A stretch of DNA of 64,000 nt from Henckelia pumila (GCF_033568475.1 NC_133120.1:87252151-87316150), one strand, 5' to 3'. Positions 53,253 through 64,000 are shown, numbered from the stretch's first letter. Notes: generated by a model from the letters alone, not told the origin. Program-made: numbers and translations.

Positions 53253-54827
53253 TGGAATTGACTTTGAGAACACTCTTCTTCTTCCTCTTGCACGTTTCCT
53301 CCATGTTAGGCGACCCAAAGCTTCTCCAAGCTTTTGTGATTTCATTTCTAGCTCAATCCGTCCGATAGAATTGATTTCTGACTTGATATCTGCGATCACA
53401 GTGACGAGTGCTCCGTTTGGAAGTAAGTTTATCTTAATTCTGAGAAGTTTGAATTTATTGATGTTGTCAGAATTTGTTTATATTCGGAGAGGATGATTAT
53501 GAGTTAGCAGTGATCGTATATCTAAGACGGTTCGAAGATCTAACGACGATCGGAATTGTTATGATTTTCTTGTCATTTTCGAAAATGATGATTTTGAGAT
53601 GTGTTGATTTTGTGTTGGGTTTGATGTTTGAGGATTGGAATGAGTATGTTGAGTTGTTGTTTTGCTGTCTGTATTTCCGGATTGGTCAGTTTATAGCCGT
53701 TATGCCGTCAGTTTGAGTTTTGGATACCATTTCGATATTTTGATCGTATTGAGTTTTGATTGAGTTTTGATATCGATTTTGATCCGTGACTTCTTCTGAT
53801 AGATTGATTGGGAGTCCTTGAAGTTGCTAGAGTTGCAGCTTTTGGCAAGTTTGGAAGAGTTGAGCCGATATAGTATCGATGTCTTTCTATATCGATTAAT
53901 GAACTTGATTGGATAGTTTTTGAATTGAGAATTGTTGTTTTCAGATTGAAGTTTTGGAATGACAAAGAAGAGGTATAATACGACTTCGAATTAGAATAGG
54001 ACGATTAACTCAAATCAGGATTGATTCGAGTATCCTAGAAGAAATCACATACTGCATGTTTTGATTGCTTATTTGATTATATGATTGAATTTATATTGAG
54101 TGCATGAGATTACATATGCATTCATATTGAGCCTTGATTTATTCAATTTGTATTAGACAATCTAGGGATTGTACTTGAGTAGCTTGGTAGGCGATTTACT
54201 ACCTTGTCGAGTAGCTCACTATAATGCTCTTGAGTCTAGAGGATTAAAGCATGCCATGTCCACCTCGAGAGGGGAGTCGGTGTGATTGTGGATGTTTTAG
54301 CCTCGGGATCCCAAACTGAAGAAAGAAAGAATAGAAGAAATTCATTGATTGTTTGAGTCTGACAATCCAGAAGTTTAAAGACATGCATATCATTTTAAAT
54401 ACAGTACTTGATTGGATTATTTGATTATATGGGAAACGAGTTCTTATATGACTTGATATGTTTATTTGATTGCATGTCAGTATTTTTTACTGGGAATATT
54501 ATTCTCACCGGATTATCCGGCTGTTGTCTTTGTTTGTATGTGTACTTGGCAACAGGTGGGGCAGGAACGAATCAGAGACAACATGGCTAGAGGATTGAGA
54601 GAATAGAGTGATGCTTGGATGTTAGGAGTCACTTTGTAATTGAACTCCTTTTTGTATTGAATAAGTCCGAACTAGATGGACCTTATTATGCATGCTTTAT
54701 TTTGTGAGGTTTGTATAACTCATTACATTTATGTTGTATCTTGTTGAATGGGATTTTGATGTTGTTATTGTGGATTGAATGGAATTGAAATTGGAGAAGA
54801 AAACCAGAATTTTTCTGGGCAGAGGGT

Positions 54828-55011
54828 CTCGCTCGATCGGCGAATTCTTGCGGATCGAGCGAGCACCTTTATTAGCGAGGCAGAGTATGTGAATTTTTAT
54901 GCTCGCTCGATCGGTAAGATTTTACCAATCGAGCGAGGGGTCCTGATTCTTGGACAGAGAACTGGAATCTTTGGCCCGCTCGATCGATAAGATTTTACTG
55001 ATCGATCGAGC
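54828..55011 (+). repeat. Triple hairpin array, 5' LTR of element B
   Basis: Hairpins at 54828-54863, 54902-54937 and 54978-55011. The first two share the arms CTCGCTCGATC/GATCGAGCGAG seen in element A; the third is GCTCGATCGATAA paired with TTACTGATCGATCGAGC. Confidence 0.95.
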
Positions 55012-55122
55012 ACCACCCTTTTAAAAAAAAAAATTTGAATTCTTTAATCCTATTCTTTTAATTGAGTTTATTAATTTAATTACCCTGAGATTGCATGATT
55101 AGAATCTAGGCCTCACATTAAG

Positions 55123-55134
55123 TGGTATCAGAGA
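55123..55134 (+). other. Primer binding site of gypsy element B
   Basis: TGGTATCAGAGA, five bases after the LTR, an initiator-methionine tRNA type site. Confidence 0.85.
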
Positions 55135-55445
55135 GATAAGTTCCTGGATTTTGTTCTTGAAGTGAGCGGGGTAGACCGAGTCCGCTTGACCTTGATTTCT
55201 CGCATGTGATTGATTAATTCTATGATTACAGAATATGCGAGCATGCTTTATGGATTGAAAATTTATTTGAATTACGTGACTTGGGGATTCAAATTGTTAA
55301 AGCATGATTTGATTGAGATATGAACTGTATTCATGCATTGATCTGAGTTCCATCTATCGTATTGGTAAGACGACCAGAGGTTTCTTAACACTGAAATGGT
55401 GAGATGTGAATTGAATTATCCATGTTCTAACCCCTGTCAATTTAG

Positions 55446-55922
55446 ATGGGTACTCGAAGAAGGCTAGACATGAATACTCCACCGATTGTTCCTACTACAG
55501 AAACTCCGGTTATGACTCCTCCGATGGTACAGATGAATGAAACGATCACGCCTATGGAAGTCTTACTGAAAAGATTCAAATCCTTCAGGCCACCGTATTT
55601 GAATGGGAAAGAGAATTCGGTAGATTGTGAGAGTTGGTTTGATGATATAGATCAGCTCTTCGATTCGCTCGACTACTCTGACGACCGCAGGGTTAGATTG
55701 GTTATTCATCAACTGCAGGGAGTGGCAAAAAGTTGGTGGATGACAACCAAGAAAGCCAAAGAGAACAGAGGTACGGAAATCACTTGGGCACTTTTTAAAT
55801 ATGAATTCTATAAAAGATTTTTCCCAGTTTCCTATCGAAAGGACAAAGGTGCCGAGTTTGCAAATTTGAAGCAAGGGAATAGAGTATCGAGGACTATGTT
55901 GCGAAATTTGATAGTTTACTGA
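55446..55922 (+). pseudogene. Gypsy B gag, N-terminal part (frameshifted)
   Basis: Starts MGTRRRLD and includes the retrotransposon gag region (SWFDDIDQLFDSLDYSDDRR, later KSWWMTTKKAK). A frameshift at about 55886-55891 ends the frame early. The capsid sequence continues in the frame of 55892 onward. Confidence 0.9.
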
Positions 55923-58486
55923 GGTTCGCCCCGCATATTGCCGACAATGAGGAGGCAAAAGCAGACCAGTTCATTAACGGTTTGCACCCTGACATCTTTA
56001 TTCTGGTGAATACTGGGAGGCCAGATAACTTTTCAAATGCGATGGATCAGGCCAAGGGGGCAGAAACGGGAATGTTAAGGAAGAGGGAGAATCTGTACCA
56101 GCCTCAACAGCAACAGCAGAGGCAGTATCAAAATCAGCCGCAGATGAATGAGGGTGGTAACAGTGGTGGTGGCAAGAAGAACTATTTCCGTCCCAAAGAA
56201 AAGCAGTTCAAGAAGTCTGGAAGAAGTTCTTCTAGCTCGAGTGGTTCGAGACAGTTCAGTTCTGGTCAGGGTTCAGGATCTTCTGGAGCTTTATGTAGCA
56301 AGTGCGGAGGACGACACTCCAGCGACCAGTGTAGGGGAATTTTTGGGAACTGCTACATCTGCCAGCAGACAGGACATTATGCCAGACAGTGTCCTCAGAA
56401 GGGTTCTGACCAGACTCAGAGTGGAAATACCTCTCGACAATCATCTCAGCCTCAGAGGCAATCGACTGTATTTCACTCGTTCCAACCTCAACAGCAGAAT
56501 CGTCAGGGAGGTAATCAAAGTTCGAATCAATCTTCCCGACCTCAGGCTAGAGTGTTTGCTTTGAACGAAGATGAGGCTCAAGCTGCACCGAATGATGTGA
56601 TTACAGGTAACTGTAAGATTTTTGGTTATCCTGCATTTATTCTGATAGATACAGGTGCTTCTCACTCTTTCTTATCTGAGATATTTGTGTCGATGCATGC
56701 CTTGCCTTTTGAGCCTTTGCCTACTGTAGTTTCTGTTACTTCACCTTTGGGTGGAGGAATTGTTTTGAAGAATTTCGTTAGAAATTGTGGTTTGAGTTTT
56801 GAAGGAAATTTGATCGAGTTCGACTGTATTGTACTTGGGTTGTCTGACTTTGACTGCATAGTTGGCATAAATTTTTTGACTAAGTACAGGGCTAAAGTAG
56901 ATTGTTTTCAGAAGATAGTACGTTTCAGACCAGAGATGGCAGATGAATGGAGATTCTTCGTTAAGGGTTCTCGTTCTAAAATTCCTTTGATATCTGTCTT
57001 ATCCATGACTAGATTATTACAGAGAGGAGCCGAAGGATTTCTTGTTTATGCAATCGATATTCTGAAGTTTAGCCCTGAGCTGAGCGATATACCAGTGGTT
57101 AGGGAATTCTCTGATGTGTTTGCAGATGAGATTCCGGGATTACCACCTATTCGTGAGATTGAATTTGGCATCGAACTGACGTCAAGTACTCAACCAATTT
57201 CGAAAGCTCCGTACCGAATGGCTCCAATCGAATTGAAGGAACTGAAGGAGCAGTTGGAAGATTTGATTGCCAAGGGATACATTCGACCTAGTGTATCACC
57301 TTGGGGTGCTCCTATCCTGTTTGTTAGAAAGAAAGATGGCTCTATGCGTCTCTGCATTGACTACCGCCAAATGAACCAGGCGACAGTTAAGAACAGGTAT
57401 CCTTTACCGCGTATAGATGATCTTTTTGATCAATTGCAGGGTTCGTGTATCTATTCGAAGATAGATTTGAGGTCTGGGTATCACCAGCTGAGAGTTCGTG
57501 AAGAGGATGTCCCTAAGACGGCGTTTCGAATGAGGTATGACCATTTTGAATTTCTTGTCATGCCGTTCGGTTTGACGAACGCCCCAGCAGTCTTTATGGG
57601 TTTGATGAACCGAATCTTTCAACGTTTTCTTGATGAGTTTGTGATTATTTTCATTGACGATATCTTGATCTATTTTAAGAGCCGTATCGAGCATGCAGAA
57701 CATTTGAGAACTGTGTTGCAGATTTTGAGGACAGAACAGTTATTCGCCAAGCTTTCGAAATGTGAGTTTTGGCTCGACAAAGTTGTCTTTCTGGGGCACA
57801 TTATTTCAGGAGATGGGATTGCTGTGGATCCCAGCAAGATAGAAGCAGTGACGAACTGGCGCAGGCCGAATTCTGTGCCAGAAATCCGCAGTTTTATGGG
57901 TTTGGCGGGTTACTATCGTAGATTTATTCAGGGTTTCTCTTCTATTGTGAAGCCTATCACCCAGCTGACTCAGCAGAATGCTCCTTTTCTGTGGACAGAT
58001 GATTGTGAAGCCAGTTTTGTTGAGTTGAAGAAGAGATTAACCAGTGCTCCGATTCTTTCTATTCCATCTGGTACTGGAGGTTTCACAGTTTATTGCGATG
58101 CTTTTCATCTTGGTCTCGGTTTTATTCTTATGCAGAGGAAGCACGTGATAGCATATGCGTCGAGGCAGCTGAAACCGCATGAGACTCGCTACCTAGTCCA
58201 TGATCTTGAACTTGCTGCTATTGTTTTTGCCTTGAAGATTTGGCGTCACTACTTGTACGGTGAGTCTTTTGAGATCTTTTCGGATCATAAGAGTCTTAAA
58301 TACTTATTTTCACAGTCTGAGTTGAATATGAGACAGAGGAGATGGTTAGATTTGCTGAAAGACTTCGACTGCAAGATTAAGTATTACCCGGGGAAGTCGA
58401 ATGCAGCTGCCGATGCTTTGAGTCGTAAGCTTTGCTCTTTATCTCTTTCGACGATCGGTGTGTCTCGTTTGATTGACGACTGTTGA
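55892..58486 (+). pseudogene. Gypsy B gag C-terminus, protease, RT and RNase H
   Basis: One long frame. It has two nucleocapsid zinc knuckles from 56294 ([13 protein letters not shown] and [14 protein letters not shown]), an aspartic protease with DTGAS near 56648, and an RT with CIDYRQMN and the catalytic FIDD at 57650-57661. RNase H follows, with YCDAF near 58091 and a later DALSRK. It ends at an in-frame TGA (58484-58486), after which the same frame goes on into integrase. Together these would copy the element RNA into DNA. Confidence 0.93.
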
Positions 58487-59266
58487 AATTATGGATTGGA
58501 GTTTGAGTCAGATAGGAATCCGATCAGAGTTTGTGCGATTCAGGCCGAGCCAGAATTGTTTGTGTCGATCAGAGAAGCACAGAAATCAGATGAGAGTATT
58601 CAGAAGTCGATAGCGAAAGTGAGATCAGGACACCAGTCTGAGTTTCAGGTCAGGGATGATGTTTTGTTTGTGAATAGCCGTATTGTTGTGCCTGAGATTG
58701 ATGAGTTAAGACAACGTATTTTGAGAGAGGCGCATTGCAGTCGGTTCAGTGTACATCCCGGAGGCCGAAAGATGTATAACGACCTAAAGAGTCAGTTTTG
58801 GTGGAAGAAGATGAAGAGTGATGTTGCGAGGTTTGTTTCCCGATGTCTGAACTGTCAGCAAGTGAAAGCCGAGAGAAAGAGGCCTGGAGGTCTTCTGCAC
58901 AGTTTGTCTATTCCGGAATGGAAGTGGAATCATATCTCGATGGACTTCGTCACAAAACTACCCCGGTCTGTTCGGGGTTGTGATGCTATTTGGATTGTGA
59001 TTGATAGGTTGATGAAGTCTGCTTGTTTCATTCCGTATCGGATGACTTATCGACACGACCAGATGGTAGAGTTGTACGTCAGGGAGATCGTCAGATTGCA
59101 CGGTGTGTCGAGATCCATTGTTTCTTACCGAGATCCTCGGTTTACTTTTCACTTCTGGCACAGTCTGCAAGAGGCTCTTGGTACTAGATTGCACTTGAGT
59201 ACAACATACCATCCTCAGACCGACGGTCAATCAGAATGGACGATTCAGACTCTGGAGGATATGTTA
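58487..59266 (+). pseudogene. Gypsy B integrase, N-terminal and core
   Basis: Same frame as the RT region. It has an HHCC-type zinc region (HCSRFSVHPGGRKM ending CLNCQQVK), then the catalytic core starting MDFVTKLPRSVRG and containing TTYHPQTDGQSEW. Ended by an in-frame TGA at 59267-59269. Confidence 0.92.
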
Positions 59267-59269
59267 TGA

Positions 59270-59902
59270 GCAGTGGTGCTTGACTTTGGCACTACTTTGC
59301 AAGATTCATTGCCTCTCGTTGAGTTTTCGTACAACAACAGCTTCCATACGAGTATAGGAATGGCACCCTTTGAAGCGTTGTACGGAAAGAAGTGCAGATC
59401 TCCTCTGTACTGGGATGAGATGTCTGAGTCCCCAGACTTGGGACCAGATATGATTCATGATATGGCTGAGCAGGTGAAGATTATTCGATTGAGAATGAAG
59501 ACTGCTCAAGACCAACAAGCGAAGTATGCGAATATCCATCGCAGACCTCTATCTTTCGATCAGGGAGACCGTGTATTCTTGAAGATTTCTCCGTTTAGAG
59601 GTACTGTTAGATTTGGGAAGAGAGGGAAGTTGTCACCGAGATTCATCAGTCCGTATGAAGTTCTACAGAAGATAGGTGATCTAGCCTACCGTCTAGCACT
59701 TCCTCCTTCTTTATCTGGTATTCACGACGTTTTTCACGTCTCGATGTTGAGGAAATACCATCCCGATCCTTCTCATGTACTTCAGCCTGACGAAGCCGAA
59801 CTTGATAAAACTCTGAGTTATTTCAAGAGGCCGATTCAGATCCTTGATAGAAAGGAGAAACAGCTCAAAACCAAATCGATACCTTTGGTGAAAGTTCAGT
59901 GA
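59270..59902 (+). pseudogene. Gypsy B integrase C-terminus and chromodomain-like tail
   Basis: Continues the integrase (FSYNNSFHTSIGMAPFEALY) to a GPY-like region and FHVSMLRKYHPDPSHV, then a tail with PIQILDRKEKQLK. A TGA at 59900-59902 cuts the tail; the same frame continues (SRHGVEEATWE) to about 59980. The tail resembles the divergent chromodomain of plant chromoviruses. Confidence 0.88.
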
Positions 59903-60064
59903 AGTCGTCACGGAGTCGAAGAAGCGACTTGGGAGACAGAATCTGACATGAGACAGAGATTTTCTGATTTATTCATCTGATGTGAGTTCTTAATTCTGTT
60001 CTTGAATTCGTAATTATCTTCTTATGAGTTGATATCGATGATTTCGAGGACGAAATCTTTTCTT

Positions 60065-60077
60065 AGAGGGGGAGAAT
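60065..60077 (+). other. Polypurine tract of gypsy element B
   Basis: AGAGGGGGAGAAT directly before the 3' LTR. Together with the upstream GATTTCGAGGACGAAATC it is almost the same as in element A. Confidence 0.85.
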
Positions 60078-62101
60078 TGTAACGCCCCGTTTTTATCTTA
60101 ATTGATGTTATTTGAGATAATTAGTGATTTCAGAATTCGAGAGCCGACTTTTTATTGATCAGGGACTATTTTGCAATTTTTGGATTTTTCAGGGACTATA
60201 ATGCAAAATTGAGATTTGTTAGATATTTATAAGGTGGAATTGACTTTGAGAACACTCTTCTTCTTCCTCTTGCACGTTTCCTCCATGTTAGGCGACCCAA
60301 AGCTTCTCCAAGCTTTTGTGATTTCATTTCTAGCTCAATTCGTCCGATAGAATTGATTTCTGACTCGATATCTGCGATAACAGTTACGAGTGCTCCGTTT
60401 GGAAGTAATTTTATCTTAATTTTGAGAAGTTTGAATTTATTGATGTTGTCAGAATTTGTTTATATTCGGAGAGGATGATTATGAGTTAGCAGTGATCGTA
60501 TATCTAAGACGGTTCGAAGATCTAACGACGATCGGAATTGTTATGATTTTCTTGTCATTTTCGAAAATGATGATTTTGAGATGTGTTGATTTTGTGTTGG
60601 GTTTGATGTTTGAGGATTGGAATGAGTATGTTGAGTTGTTGTTTTGCTGTCTGTATTTCCGGATTGGTCAGTTCATAGCCGTTATGCCGTCAGTTTGAGT
60701 TTTGGATATCGTTTCAATATTTTGATCGTATTGAGTTTTGATTGAGTTTTGATATCGATTTTGATCCGTGACTTCTTCTGATAGATTGATTGGGAGTCCT
60801 TGAAGTTTCTAGAGTTGCAGCTTTTGGCAAGTTTGGAAGAGTTGAGCCGGTATAGTATCGATGTATTTTTATATCGATTAATGAACTTGATTGGATAGTT
60901 TTTGAATTGAGAATTGTTGTTTTCAGATTGAAATTTTGGAACGACAAAGAAGAGGTATAAGACGACTTCGAATTAGAATAGGACGATTAACTCAAATCAG
61001 GATTGATTCGAGTGTCCTAGAAGAAATCACATACTGCATGTTTTGATTGCTTATTTGATTATATGATTGAATTTATATTGAGTGCATGAGATTACATATG
61101 CATTCATATTGAGCCTTGATTTATTCAATTTGAATTAGACGATCTAGGGATTGTAGTTGAGTAGCTTGGTAGGAGATTTACTAACTTGTCGAGTAGCTCA
61201 CTATAATTCTCTTGAGTCTAGAGGATTAAAGCATGTCATGTCCACCTCGAGAGGGGAATCGGTGTGATTGTGGATGTTTTAGCCTCGGGATCCCAAACCG
61301 AAGAAAGAAAGAATAGAAGAAATTCATTGATTGTCTGATTCTGACAATCCAGAAGTTTAAAGACATGCATATCATTTTAAATACAGTACTTGATTGGATT
61401 ATTTGATTATATGCGAAACGAGTTCTTATATGACTTGATATGTTTATTTGATTGCATGTCAGTCTCTTTTACTGGGAATATTATTCTCACCGGATTATCC
61501 AGCTGTTGTCTTTGTTTGTATGTGTACTTGGCAACAGGTGGGTCAGGAACGAATCAGAGACAACATGGCTAGAGGATTGAGAGAATAGAGTGAGGCTTGG
61601 ATGTTAGGAGTCACTTTGTAATTGAACTCCTTTTTGTATTGAATAAGTTCGAACTAGATGGACCTTATTATGCATGCTTTATTTTGTGAGGTTTGTATAA
61701 CTCATTACATTTATGTTGTATCTTGTTGAATGGGATTTTGATGTTGTTATTGTGGATTGAATGGAATTGAAATTGGAGAAGAAAACCAGAATTTTTCTGG
61801 GCAGAGGGTCTCGCTCGATCGGCGAATTCTTGCGGATCGAGCGAGCACCTTTATTAGCGAGGCAGAATATGTGAATTTTTATGCTCGCTCGATCGGTAAG
61901 ATTTTACCGATCGAGCGAGGGGTCCTGATTCTTGGACAGAGAACTGGAATCTTTGGCCCGCTCGATCGGTAAGATTTTACCGATCGAGCAAGCACCACCC
62001 TTTTTTTAAAAAAAAAATTTGAATTCTTTAATCCTATTCTTTTAATTGAGTTTATTAATTTAATTACCCTGAGATTGTATGATTAGAATCTAGGCCTCAC
62101 A
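60078..62101 (+). repeat. 3' LTR of gypsy element B
   Basis: 2,024 bases, followed by the target duplication AAATC and the rest of the copia RT. Confidence 0.95.
61810..61989 (+). repeat. Triple hairpin array, 3' LTR of element B
   Basis: Hairpins at 61810-61845, 61884-61919 and 61960-61989. The middle one is a perfect 16-bp stem with a 4-base GATT loop. The third pairs GCTCGATCGGTAA with TTACCGATCGAGC. Confidence 0.95.
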
Positions 62102-63404
62102 AAATCCATAAGAATCCTTATTGTCATAGCAGCTTGGTATGAATATGAGATATGACAAATGGATGTGAAGACTGCATTTCTTAATAGAAACATTAAGGAA
62201 GAGATCTATATGATGCAGCCCGAGGGATTCACATCCATGGGAAGCGAGCATAAGGTATGCAAGCTTCAAAGATCAATTTATGGTCCCAAACAGGCATCAA
62301 GAAGTTGGAACCAAAAACTTGATGAAACAATAAAGGACTTTGGTTTCATCAAGAACCCAGAGGAACCGTGCGTATACAAGAAAGTAGTTAAGGATGCTGT
62401 GACATTCTTAGTACTTTATGTTGATGGCATCCTACTCATTGGGAATGATGTAGGGATGTTGCAGTCAACAAAGATATGGTTGTCATGTAGATTCTTGATG
62501 AAGGACTTGGGTGAGGCGTCCTATATTCTAGGAATATAGATCTATAGAGATAGATCTAAGAGAATGATAGGACTCACTCAAGCAACCTACATCGACACCA
62601 TATTGAAAAGGTTTTCTATGGATGAGTCCAAGAGAGGACATCTACCTATGTGACATGGAGTTTCTCTATCCAAGTCTATGTCTCCCAAGACTGATGAAGA
62701 GATAGAGAAAATGACACACATACCATATGCGTCAGCTATAGGGAGTATCATGTATGGGATGATATCTACCAGATCGGATGTGGCCTATGCTCTGAGTGTC
62801 ACGAGCAGATATCAAGTCAATCCCGGTCAAATGCATTGGAAAGCTGTGAAGGATATTCTTAAGTACTTGAGAAGGACTAAGAATATATTCATGGTTTATG
62901 GGGGAAGAGAATTGAAATTGGAAGGGTATACCGACTCTAGCTTCCAAAGCGACGTGGATGACTCGAAATCAACCTCTGGATTTGTATTCATGCTCAATGC
63001 CGGTGCTGTCTCTTGGAAGAGTTCCAAGCAGGACACCACATCGGATTCCACCACTGAGGCAAAATACATTGCAGCATCAGCTGCTGCTAAAGAGGCCGTT
63101 TGGATGAGGAATTTCGTCCAAGAGTTGGGGATCATTCCTGAAGCTGTTGGTCCAGTCCCGGTGTACTATGACAACACTGGTGTCATTGCTCAGGAAAAAA
63201 AAACCAAGGTCTCATCAAAGATCCAAACACATACTGAGAAAATACCACATCATCCGGGAGATCGTGGAAAGAGGAGACATCACTGTCGAGAGAGTGACCT
63301 CTGCAGACAATATCGCTGATCCACTTACTAAGCCCTTGCCAGGACCATTATTTGGCAAACATCGCAAAACAATGGGACTACGTAGTATGACTAGTTGGCT
63401 TTAG
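62102..63404 (+). pseudogene. Copia reverse transcriptase (rest) and RNase H (broken)
   Basis: Continues the copia polyprotein across the nested element. An in-frame TGA precedes QMDVKTAFLN; further stops lie near 62537 and 62651. The RT active-site motif reads YVDG at 62417-62428 where copia elements have YVDD, so the second catalytic Asp is lost. RNase H runs from about 62910 (LEGYTDSSF, then TTEAKYIA). An A-rich run near 63196 carries a frameshift, and the last part (ADNIADPLTKPL) is in another frame, ending at 63402-63404. Confidence 0.9.
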
Positions 63405-63418
63405 GGCAAGTGGGAAAT

Positions 63419-63974
63419 TGAAAGAGTGGGTGCCCGGTTAGCCAACTTATGGCTAAGGGTTTTTGTGACTCTATGTGTAAAAAATCTTTGTTTAATATAA
63501 TTTACACTTTTATATTGGCATTTACTTTATCTTTTATCATATTATTATGTTGTGACGTACTATACGATACTTAGATAAAGACCTTGAATATACTAGAGTG
63601 CATGTAAGATGTGATAGTAGAATTGAATGACTATCATGAAACACATCTTATAATCACTGTATATTCTAAACAAGTTCCTAGTCAATTGAGCCGTCCGCTA
63701 ATAAGGATAAGGATCGCTCGAGATTGAGACTAGCATTTGCGATGCCAAGTACCACGTTTCATTGGTATAGAACAGAGAGATGTTCGAAGCATGCAAATGG
63801 ATATTCATATGATGGATGATCGAACTACCCTATTCGGACTTTCCAAGTGGTTATCATTAATTGAGTGGATAAGTCCGCGGTTTTGGTTGTACACCATTAG
63901 TCCTTACTACTTGAAACATCATGGAGACTCTATATGCTAGTTCTGTACTTTGACTCGTTTACCGACTCTGTGAG
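63419..63974 (+). repeat. 3' LTR of the copia element (partial)
   Basis: Starts TGAAAGAGTGGG after the purine-rich GGGCAAGTGGGAAAT. 63927-63974 matches the 5' LTR from 47930. It is cut at 63975, where the two LTRs stop matching. Confidence 0.75.
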
Positions 63975-64000
63975 TGTAGTGACCCTGCATGGAATCACCT
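63975..64000 (+). mobile_element. Possible start of another LTR element (runs off the window)
   Basis: The sequence leaves the copia LTR after CTCTGTGAG and begins TGTAGTGACCC, a form common at the 5' end of plant gypsy LTRs. Only 26 bases are visible. Confidence 0.4.

Larger units (their letters stand above)
53096..55117 (+). repeat. 5' LTR of gypsy element B
   Basis: 2,022 bases, near-identical to 60078-62101 with only scattered substitutions. Carries a TATA-like TATTTATAAGG near 53243 and the triple hairpin array near its end. Confidence 0.95.
53096..62101 (+). mobile_element. Ty3/gypsy LTR retrotransposon B, nested in copia RT
   Basis: A 9,006-base element with target duplication AAATC (53091-53095 and 62102-62106). 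LTRs of 2,022 and 2,024 bases start TGTAACGCCCC and end CACA. PBS at 55123, polypurine tract just before 60078. Order is gag, protease, RT, RNase H, integrase, typical of Ty3/gypsy, with a chromodomain-like tail suggesting a chromovirus. The coding region has one frameshift and three in-frame stops, so it is recent but dead. Confidence 0.95.
47930..64000 (+). mobile_element. Ty1/copia element, degraded, with nested gypsy element
   Basis: A truncated 5' LTR (47930-49343), PBS, gag remnant, integrase, RT and RNase H in copia order, a polypurine tract and a 3' LTR from 63419. The RT gene is split by element B (53096-62101). Several stops and frameshifts make it non-functional. The element continues past the window or is cut at 63975. 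Confidence 0.9.

Noticed and set aside
53474-53716. 80-codon frame duplicated at 60456-60698
   Set aside because: Lies inside both LTRs of element B; the identity reflects LTR duplication, not a gene.

Overview
The window is nuclear DNA of a flowering plant, most likely a eudicot. It has multi-exon genes with GT/AG introns, A/T-rich spacers, several plant-only gene families (NIN-like, FAR1-type, CDPK, chloroplast GUN4) and plant Ty1/copia and Ty3/gypsy retrotransposons. I cannot name the species; nothing here is bacterial, viral or organellar.

1-20.95 kb is a compact gene island with six genes that all look intact: an NLP8/NLP9-type nitrate-response transcription factor (440-4637, +), a short FAR1-domain protein (6289-6956, +), a membrane-anchored four-EF-hand calmodulin-like protein (8245-8883, -), an 11-exon SPRING-family Cys-rich protein (10318-13811, +), the chloroplast tetrapyrrole-binding regulator GUN4 (15188-15958, -), and a CPK24-like calcium-dependent protein kinase (17423-20628, -). 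Spliced models were built by hand, and every join keeps frame. From memory, the Arabidopsis counterparts of four of them (NLP8/NLP9, the short FAR1-family genes, the CML and GUN4) lie in the paired regions around At2g43280-43500 and At3g59400-59580, so the island looks like a conserved block. The genes share themes of nitrate, light/plastid and calcium signalling but are separate transcription units.

20.95-47.93 kb is a nest of repeats. A roughly 1.25-kb unit carrying an (ATT)n tract and a conserved 61-codon reading frame occurs six times, three of them in tandem. The longer copies continue into exon-like pieces that resemble, by eye, a decayed translin gene. Inserted into this nest are a 5.8-kb block at a (TA)n site (two tandem 1.2-kb repeats with Helitron-like ends, then A/T-rich satellite), a 323-bp hAT-type MITE with target duplication, a 9.8-kb gypsy-derived LTR element (33335-43109) with similar LTRs but a ruined interior, and one reverse-strand copia-type LTR.

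47.93 kb to the end is a degraded Ty1/copia element. Its reverse transcriptase gene is split by a 9.0-kb Ty3/gypsy element (53096-62101) with both LTRs, an AAATC target duplication, PBS, polypurine tract and a nearly complete but broken gag-pol. The copia 3' LTR is itself cut at 63975 by what looks like the start of another LTR.

The most unusual signal is a set of three near-perfect hairpins sharing a GCTCGATC stem in each of the four gypsy-type LTRs (12 hairpins in two related LTR families).
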